Positions 20,918 to 26,279 of a DNA stretch of 26,279 bases are shown in pieces. A program made the position numbers and the translations under genes. A model generated the notes under the pieces. The model was not told the origin of the DNA and made no database searches. It was given only the letters and a program-made list of their open reading frames with translations. Position 1 is the first letter of the stretch. Every line of letters starts with the position of its first letter. This DNA comes from Prevotella sp. UBA746 (GTDB lineage: Bacteria > Bacteroidota > Bacteroidia > Bacteroidales > Bacteroidaceae): contig DBKQ01000045.1 of assembly GCA_002298545.1 (NCBI GenBank), forward strand, positions 2,311 through 28,589. The letters are read 5' to 3'.

Positions 20918-22095
20918 TCTACGTATAATACGAGTCCTTTAAGATATTCTCCTTCAGGATGATAGATATTGATAGGGTGGTCGGCAGGCTGGTGGAGCTG
21001 GTGCAGTATACGGACTTTTCTCTTAGAGAGTGCTGCTGCTGTAAATACGGCGTTGCGGAAGTTGTCTTTTGTAACAACCTGAGAACAGCTGAAAGTAAAC
21101 AGAATACCACCGTGTTTGATGCGCTCAAAAGCCTTCACGTTAAGTCTTGTATATCCTTTTAGTGCATTGTGCAGTGCTGCTCTATGCTTTGCAAAAGCTG
21201 GAGGGTCGAGGATAATGAGGTCGTAGAAGTCTTTTGCATTGTCCAGAAACTTGAAGGCATCGTCACAGAAAGCCTGGTGCCTCTTGTCTCCAGGGAAGTT
21301 CAGTTCTACGTTGGCATTTGTCAGTTCAATAGCTTTTGCACTACTGTCAACAGAGTGTACCAAATTTGCACCGCCTCTCATGGCGTAAAAAGAGAAGCCG
21401 CCAGTGTAGCAAAACATGTTGAGCACGTTTTTTCCTGCAGCATATCTTTCCAGAAGACTGCGGTTTTCGCGCTGGTCAACAAAGAAGCCGGTCTTTTGTC
21501 CCTTTAGCCAGTCAACATGGAACTTCAATCCGTTTTCAACAGCAGTATTGTCTGTACTGCCACCTATAATAAATCCATTTTCTTGTCCCAGGTCGGCTTT
21601 ATAAGGCAATGTAGTTTCACTCTTGTAGAAAATATTTTCAATCCTTCCCCCCATCACTTCTATAAGAGCGTCAGCGATATCTTTTCGCCATATATGCATA
21701 CCTACACTATGAGCTTGCATAACGGCAGTTTTTCCATAACAATCGATAACAAGTCCTGGTAGTCCGTCGCCTTCTCCGTGTACAAGTCTGTAGGTATTGT
21801 TCTTTGGGTTGTCGGCAATGCCTATGGAGATTCTCATTTTAAGAGCTTCCGTCAGCCGTTCCTTCCAAAAAGCGTCATTTATTTCGATGTCGTCAAACGA
21901 CAGTACCCTTACGGCGATACTTCCAATCTGATAGTGTCCTACAGCAATGAAATTCCCTTCGTTAGAGATTACCCTTACAGTATCTCCGTCGTTTATACCA
22001 TTGTCAGCTTTTGCTATTGCACCAGAGAAAATCCATGGATGAAATCTTTTTAGACTTTCATCTTTACCTCTTTTCAAATATATATTCTTATACAT
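20914..22095 (-). CDS. rlmI: 23S rRNA cytosine-C5 methyltransferase, RlmI family
   Basis: The 393-aa protein matches the class I rRNA large-subunit methyltransferase family, whose E. coli member methylates C1962 of 23S rRNA using S-adenosylmethionine. The N-terminal PUA-like domain (about 1-75) contains RFHPWIFSGAI. The Rossmann methyltransferase domain follows, with DQRENRSLL, NMFCYTGGFSFYAMRGGA (the SAM-binding loop), VHSVDSSAKAIELTNANVELN and the catalytic-site LDPPAFAKH. Cysteine in FSCSQVV near the C-terminus fits the m5C mechanism. It lies 3 bp after the exonuclease gene and overlaps tilS by 4 nt. The family is secure; the exact rRNA position is by homology. Confidence 0.9.
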   Translation of the reverse strand: MYKNIYLKRGKDESLKRFHPWIFSGAIAKADNGINDGDTVRVISNEGNFIAVGHYQIGSIAVRVLSFDDIEINDAFWKERLTEALKMRISIGIADNPKNNTYRLVHGEGDGLPGLVIDCYGKTAVMQAHSVGMHIWRKDIADALIEVMGGRIENIFYKSETTLPYKADLGQENGFIIGGSTDNTAVENGLKFHVDWLKGQKTGFFVDQRENRSLLERYAAGKNVLNMFCYTGGFSFYAMRGGANLVHSVDSSAKAIELTNANVELNFPGDKRHQAFCDDAFKFLDNAKDFYDLIILDPPAFAKHRAALHNALKGYTRLNVKAFERIKHGGILFTFSCSQVVTKDNFRNAVFTAAALSKRKVRILHQLHQPADHPINIYHPEGEYLKGLVLYVE

Positions 22096-22098
22096 ATT

Positions 22099-22758
22099 TT
22101 ATTCTGTTATTATGTTGTTTCCTTCTTTGTCCTTATTCTCGTTTTCAGTATTGACAAGTTCGTATTCGCCAGTACGTTCCAGTCTCATCAGTTCTTCGTA
22201 TAGCATGATACACGCCCATGCATCTGTAGCAGCATAAGCTTTCTGTTTATCTGAGAGGATGTCTGCCTCCCAGTTAGTGAGCCTTTGCGCCTTGCTTATT
22301 TTCTGTCCGAAGAAGTTTGCATAGAGCTTTTGCAAGCTCAAGTCTTCCACGCCAATTTCTCCAACATGTTTTTGTAGGTCAATGAATGCGCCAGGGGTGA
22401 ATTCAGCCCTTTTGTGCATGGACATTATGTCGTCGTGGAGCGAAAGTCCGATTTTGGGTATATTTGTATCTTCAAGCAATTTTATTATTGCATTAGTCAT
22501 TCCAGTCAGGTTAAGTCTGAAAAGTACACATACGTCGTGTGTGGCGACTTGAAGCAGAGCCACCTTATGTTGACTACCCTTTTTGAAAGCCGGTCTTGTT
22601 TCCGTGTCGATGCCTAAAATCTCTTGGCCGAGTAGAAAATCCACAGCCTTTTCAGCTTCGCTTTCAGTCGTCACCACAATTATTTTCCCATCGAAAAGCG
22701 CTCTTGGCATGTCTGTTATAGAGCGTTTGTTGATTTTGTTGTATATAATTTTTTTCAT
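22099..22758 (-). CDS. DEDDy 3'-5' exonuclease domain protein (RNase D-like)
   Basis: The start is placed at 22758 (MKKIIYNKINKR, 219 aa), because the longer reading frame would begin upstream of the predicted promoter -7 element. The DEDDy signature is visible: GIDTETRPAF (Exo I), SLHDDIMSMH (Exo II) and YAATDAWACIMLYEEL (Exo III, with Tyr preceding the Asp). The fold is that of RNase D and polymerase I proofreading domains. There is no HRDC domain, so it is a stand-alone exonuclease that may trim RNA. It is the first gene of a three-gene operon with rlmI and tilS, which favours an RNA role. The C-terminal 20 residues are charged and probably disordered. Confidence 0.87.
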   Translation of the reverse strand: MKKIIYNKINKRSITDMPRALFDGKIIVVTTESEAEKAVDFLLGQEILGIDTETRPAFKKGSQHKVALLQVATHDVCVLFRLNLTGMTNAIIKLLEDTNIPKIGLSLHDDIMSMHKRAEFTPGAFIDLQKHVGEIGVEDLSLQKLYANFFGQKISKAQRLTNWEADILSDKQKAYAATDAWACIMLYEELMRLERTGEYELVNTENENKDKEGNNIITE

Positions 22759-22778
22759 CAGTTTATAAATAGAGAGTG

Positions 22779-22786
22779 CAAAATTA
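22779..22786 (-). promoter_or_regulatory. -7 element of the exonuclease-rlmI-tilS operon
   Basis: The minus strand reads TAATTTTG, a full match to TAnnTTTG, 20 nt upstream of the chosen start codon. No clear -33 TTTG is seen. Confidence 0.45.
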
Positions 22787-22840
22787 GAAAAAAAAAGCGA
22801 GTTTGTTGGCATTTCTTGCTTTTTTCGTTTACTTTTGTAT

Positions 22841-22848
22841 TAACTTTG
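22841..22848 (+). promoter_or_regulatory. -7 element of ftsK
   Basis: TAACTTTG is a perfect TAnnTTTG. A second full match (TACTTTTG) lies at 22830-22837, so either could be used. The start codon is about 70 nt downstream. Confidence 0.55.
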
Positions 22849-22919
22849 CATTAAAGACAAGCTAAAGCTCTTGTCGGTCCATGTAAAATTACCTATAAAA
22901 AACAAACAGAAGCAGTATA

Positions 22920-25412
22920 ATGGCAAAGAAAAAAAACACGCGGAAAGCAAGTTTCAGCGAGACAATAGGATTGAACATCCTGCAGAATGATATTTTCAAT
23001 TTTATTTTCGGTATATTATTGTTCATATTTTCAGTATGGATGATTGTTGCCTTCATTTCATATTTTAGTACGGCGGCAGAAGACCAGAGTCTTGTCATGG
23101 AGTTGCGTAGTGGTGATTTGTTTAATACCAACCATGTGTTTATGAACATGTGTGGACCGTTGGGTGCACTTGTCTCAGATTTCTTCATTGCCCAGTGTTT
23201 TGGTTTCTCGGCTTTTATCATACCTTTTTTTCTCTGCCTTGTTGGGCTGAATATGATTAAGGCATACAAGACAAATCTCCTGAAATGCTTTCTATGCCTT
23301 AGTGTCGTGATGCTGTGGTTTTCTGTAGCTCTTGCCAAATTCCTTACTCCGTTTATTGGTGACGAAGTCTACAACCCAGGCGGCGGACACGGTGAGTTCT
23401 GTGCACAGTGGCTTGAGAATGTTACAGGCGTTCCAGGTCTTGTAGGTATACTTGCAGTAGTGGCAATAATATTCCTTACATATCTAACTTCGGAGACGGT
23501 AAATGTCGTTCGCAAGATGTTGAACCCTGTAGGGATTATAACTAATAAAGTCGGGTTTTATGTCACCAACCGAAATTCTGACTCTGTGGAACCACAGTCA
23601 ACAGCTCCGGAAATGACACAAGATGATGCAGACAAAGAAGAAAATAAAGAGTCGGATGTATATGATAATCCAACCCGTCAGACCGTAGAATTCCCTGAAG
23701 GTTCATCACCAGTAATAGAGATGACTCCAAATCTTGAGCCAATAGAAGAACCTGTGCCGGCAGCTTCGGATTCTACACAAATGCAGAAAGAACAGGTACA
23801 TCACCAAATGGATCCTGGACTGGTTATTACAAAAGCGGGAAAGGAAGATGCTGCAAGTGGGGAGACAGTTGCTTCGGATAGTCCTCTTGACACGCCTATA
23901 AACCCTAAAGAGCCATGGGTGAATTATAAATATCCGACTTTGAGCCTGCTGAAGAAATACGATGACGACGACGAGCCTTATATAGACATGAAGGAACAGA
24001 CGGCAAATAAAAACCGTATCGTTGACGTCTTAAACAATTTTGGCGTACAGATAAAAACCATTTCGGCAACCGTCGGACCTACCATAACATTATATGAAAT
24101 AACCCCTGCAGAGGGAGTGAGAATCTCAAAGATCCGAAATCTTGAAGATGACATAGCGTTAAGCTTAAAGGCGGCAGGAGTGAGAATTATCGCTCCTATT
24201 CCAGGCAAGGGAACTATTGGTATTGAGGTGCCAAATGCCAAGGCGAATATTGTGTCGATGGAAAGTATTCTAAACTCTGAAAAGTTCCAGAAATCGACAT
24301 ATGAACTGCCAATAGCATTGGGTAAGACGATTACCAACGAGGTCTTTATGGTTGATCTTGCCAAAATTCCTCATTTGCTTGTGGCTGGTGCAACAGGACA
24401 GGGAAAATCTGTAGGACTCAATGCTATAATAACCTCTTTATTATATAAGAAACATCCGAATGAACTGAAGCTTGTTCTTATTGACCCGAAGAAAGTTGAG
24501 TTCAGTATCTACGCCAATATTGCAAATCATTTTATGGCAAAAGTACCGGACAACGACGACGAACCTATTATTACAGATGTAACGAAGGTCGTTCGTACAT
24601 TGAACAGTCTTTGTAAGTTGATGGACACCCGATATGATTTACTGAAACTTGCAGGAGCAAGAAATATAAAAGAGTACAACAAAAAGTTTCTGAATCATCA
24701 GTTGCGACTTACCGACGGGCATGAGTTCATGCCGTATATTGTAGTTGTAATAGACGAGTTCGGAGACCTCATCATGCAAGTAGGCAAGGAAGTGGAATTG
24801 CCAATTGCACGTATAGCACAGCTTGCACGAGCAGTAGGAATCCACATGGTAATAGCTACACAGAGGCCTACGACATCTATTATAACCGGAAATATAAAAG
24901 CCAATTTCCCTGGACGAATGGCGTTCAAGGTTAGCTCAATGATTGACTCGCGAACAATTCTGGATCGTCCTGGTGCCAATCAGCTTATAGGTAGAGGAGA
25001 CATGCTTTTCCTTAACGGGAACGAGCCTGTCAGAGTTCAGTGTGCCTTTGTGGACACCCCTGAAGTTGTACGTGTCAATGATTATATAGCATCTCAGCCT
25101 GGACCTATAGAACCTATGGAATTGCCGGAGCCGGCAACCGACGACGGGATGGACGTCTCGGGCGGGGGCATAGATGCCCGCACACTCGACCCATTGTTCG
25201 AGGAAGCGGCACATGCCATTGTCATTACTCAGCAAGGCAGTACTTCGATGATTCAGCGTCGTTTCTCTATCGGCTACAACCGTGCCGGAAGATTGATGGA
25301 TCAGATGGAGAGTGCCGGTATAGTAGGAGCGGCACAAGGCAGCAAGCCGAGGGAGGTTCTCATTCAAGACGAGAACAGCTTGGATTCTCTCTTGATGCAA
25401 TTGAGAAGCTAA
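22920..25412 (+). CDS. ftsK: DNA translocase FtsK/SpoIIIE
   Basis: FtsK pumps chromosomal DNA through the division septum and coordinates chromosome dimer resolution. The 830 aa begin with a membrane domain containing about four hydrophobic segments (about 27-50, 82-110, 122-145 and 172-190). An acidic, Pro/Ser-rich linker runs from about 215 to 340. The alpha domain starts near 360. The beta RecA-type motor has Walker A GATGQGKS (490-497) and Walker B VVVIDEF (608-614), plus ATQRP (646-650). The C-terminal winged-helix gamma domain (about 755-815), with QRRFSIGYNRAGRLMDQME, is the module that reads polar guide sequences. The start is supported by a promoter and an A-rich leader. Length and order are typical; identity is secure. 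Confidence 0.96.
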   Translation: MAKKKNTRKASFSETIGLNILQNDIFNFIFGILLFIFSVWMIVAFISYFSTAAEDQSLVMELRSGDLFNTNHVFMNMCGPLGALVSDFFIAQCFGFSAFIIPFFLCLVGLNMIKAYKTNLLKCFLCLSVVMLWFSVALAKFLTPFIGDEVYNPGGGHGEFCAQWLENVTGVPGLVGILAVVAIIFLTYLTSETVNVVRKMLNPVGIITNKVGFYVTNRNSDSVEPQSTAPEMTQDDADKEENKESDVYDNPTRQTVEFPEGSSPVIEMTPNLEPIEEPVPAASDSTQMQKEQVHHQMDPGLVITKAGKEDAASGETVASDSPLDTPINPKEPWVNYKYPTLSLLKKYDDDDEPYIDMKEQTANKNRIVDVLNNFGVQIKTISATVGPTITLYEITPAEGVRISKIRNLEDDIALSLKAAGVRIIAPIPGKGTIGIEVPNAKANIVSMESILNSEKFQKSTYELPIALGKTITNEVFMVDLAKIPHLLVAGATGQGKSVGLNAIITSLLYKKHPNELKLVLIDPKKVEFSIYANIANHFMAKVPDNDDEPIITDVTKVVRTLNSLCKLMDTRYDLLKLAGARNIKEYNKKFLNHQLRLTDGHEFMPYIVVVIDEFGDLIMQVGKEVELPIARIAQLARAVGIHMVIATQRPTTSIITGNIKANFPGRMAFKVSSMIDSRTILDRPGANQLIGRGDMLFLNGNEPVRVQCAFVDTPEVVRVNDYIASQPGPIEPMELPEPATDDGMDVSGGGIDARTLDPLFEEAAHAIVITQQGSTSMIQRRFSIGYNRAGRLMDQMESAGIVGAAQGSKPREVLIQDENSLDSLLMQLRS

Positions 25413-25502
25413 GTCTTCATATCCAGGAGACTGCATTTAGCAATATGGCTTTCTTTTCTGTAATCTTTTAAAAACATTATGAATATGGTAAATAAGATAA
25501 TT

Positions 25503-26099
25503 ATGAAACGACTTTTATTCGCGTTAGCCTTTGTATTGACTGTTTATACAGGAGCATTCGCCCAGAGTGCGCGTCAGATATTGGATAAAACAGCCAATGT
25601 AATCGGCTCCGGGAGTGGAGTAAAGGCAAACTTCAAAATGTCCGGAAGATTAGGCAAGTCAAGTGGAACCGTTGCCATAAAGGGAAACAAGTTTAATGCC
25701 TACACACCGCAGGCTGTTGTCTGGTATGATGGCAAGACGCAATGGACTTACATGAAGCATAGCGGTGAGGTGAATGTAAGTACACCGACAGAGGCGCAGC
25801 AGCAAGCCCTCAATCCGTATAAGTTCATATACATATATAAAAACGGCTATAATCTCAGTGCTAAGAAAAGTGGTAGCGGGTGGCAGGTACATCTCGTTGC
25901 ACAGAACCAGAAGCGTACGATAAAGGAAATGTACGTAACGGTAAGCTCAAGCTACCAGCTCCGTCAGGTAAAAATGCGACAGAGTGGGGGATGGACAACA
26001 ATCAATGTTTCAGGTTTCCGAAAGGCAACTCTCTCTGATTCGCAGTTCCGTTTCAACAGTCGTGAGTATCCTAATGCTGAAATTATAGATTTGAGATAA
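25503..26099 (+). CDS. LolA-like periplasmic lipoprotein carrier
   Basis: The start is set at 25503, giving a clean signal peptide (MKRLLFALAFVLTVYTGAFA, cleavage before QSAR). Two earlier in-frame ATGs (25479 and 25485) would add eight or six residues. The mature protein (about 178 aa) begins ARQILDKTANVI and continues as alternating beta strands (VKANFKMSG, GTVAIKGNKFNAY, AVVWYDGKTQWTYM), the half-barrel pattern of LolA/LolB-like proteins that carry lipids or lipoproteins across the periplasm. The TQWTYM segment fits the family. It follows ftsK by about 90 bp in the same direction, as is common in Bacteroidota. It could alternatively be another LolA-fold lipid binder. Confidence 0.8.
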   Translation: MKRLLFALAFVLTVYTGAFAQSARQILDKTANVIGSGSGVKANFKMSGRLGKSSGTVAIKGNKFNAYTPQAVVWYDGKTQWTYMKHSGEVNVSTPTEAQQQALNPYKFIYIYKNGYNLSAKKSGSGWQVHLVAQNQKRTIKEMYVTVSSSYQLRQVKMRQSGGWTTINVSGFRKATLSDSQFRFNSREYPNAEIIDLR

Positions 26100-26113
26100 T
26101 CTAATAGGAGAAT

Positions 26114-26279
26114 ATGAATAGGTTTCAAGTATATAGGGTTTTAAGAAAGCATGTCGTCTTGAGTGAGGAACGCAGCGTAATGTATGAAACGAACGTTGTA
26201 GCTAAGGTCCTGATTTTCCTTGCCTCTGCAATGGTCGCTTTATACCTTGTGTTTATTGCCGTCGGACTGTCTCTTATAG
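26114..26279 (+). CDS. Start of a membrane protein, possibly DUF5687 (ABC-exporter-like); truncated by window edge
   Basis: An ATG at 26114 opens a frame with no stop to the window end, encoding MNRFQVYRVLRKHVVLSEER and then a hydrophobic segment (VLIFLASAMVALYLVFIAVG). An AGGAG sequence lies 5 nt upstream. The N-terminal pattern resembles the DUF5687 family of putative ABC-exporter membrane proteins of Bacteroidota, but only 55 residues are visible. The gap to the LolA-like gene is 14 bp, so the two are probably co-transcribed. Confidence 0.5.
   Translation, partial: MNRFQVYRVLRKHVVLSEERSVMYETNVVAKVLIFLASAMVALYLVFIAVGLSLI

Noticed and set aside
22759..22812. Longer start for the DEDDy exonuclease
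   Set aside because: The extension spans the TAATTTTG promoter element and would start upstream of the likely transcript start.

Overview
The window looks like chromosomal DNA of a Bacteroidota bacterium, most likely Prevotella or a close relative. The evidence is the protein families present (DUF4301, DUF3127, DUF4835, GNAT-nitrilase fusion, M64 peptidase, LolA-like protein), promoters of the Bacteroidota type (TTTG about 20 bp upstream of TAnnTTTG), and start codons that mostly lack Shine-Dalgarno sites and follow A/T-rich leaders. The genus is an inference from resemblance, not a search result. No tRNA, rRNA, CRISPR array, transposase or prophage gene was found.

Layout. 1-418 holds non-coding repeats: one full and one partial copy of a 43-bp terminal-inverted-repeat element, then short tandem repeats. 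419-4034 (minus) carries serS and a long RelA/SpoT homologue whose hydrolase half has lost its catalytic motif. 4209-5726 (plus) is a DUF4301 protein. 5876-6131 is a second, longer copy of the inverted-repeat element. 6153-8391 (minus) carries a GNAT-nitrilase fusion and riboflavin synthase. Upstream of riboflavin synthase is a roughly 370-nt leader with a very good promoter, a long-range helix and a terminator hairpin. It looks like a riboswitch or other structured RNA, but I could not match it to the FMN aptamer. This is the best candidate in the window for something undescribed.

8854-18872 (minus) is a long co-directional run. In transcription order it reads dnaN, DnaQ/ExoX-like exonuclease, coaBC, a DUF4835 secreted protein, recN, a secreted degenerate-trypsin/TPR protein, a short FolK-like protein, a secreted M64 metallopeptidase and a secreted TPR protein. 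The first part is a replication, repair and coenzyme A housekeeping block. The second part is mostly envelope proteins with tight gene junctions.

19052-19450 (plus) is a DUF3127 OB-like protein ending in an SSB-like acidic tip, divergent from dnaN. 19541-22758 (minus) is a compact operon for RNA processing or modification: a DEDDy exonuclease, rlmI-like methyltransferase and tilS. 22920-26279 (plus) holds ftsK, a LolA-like periplasmic carrier and the start of a membrane protein cut by the window edge.

All calls come from reading the sequence and recalling family motifs. No database search or folding program was run.
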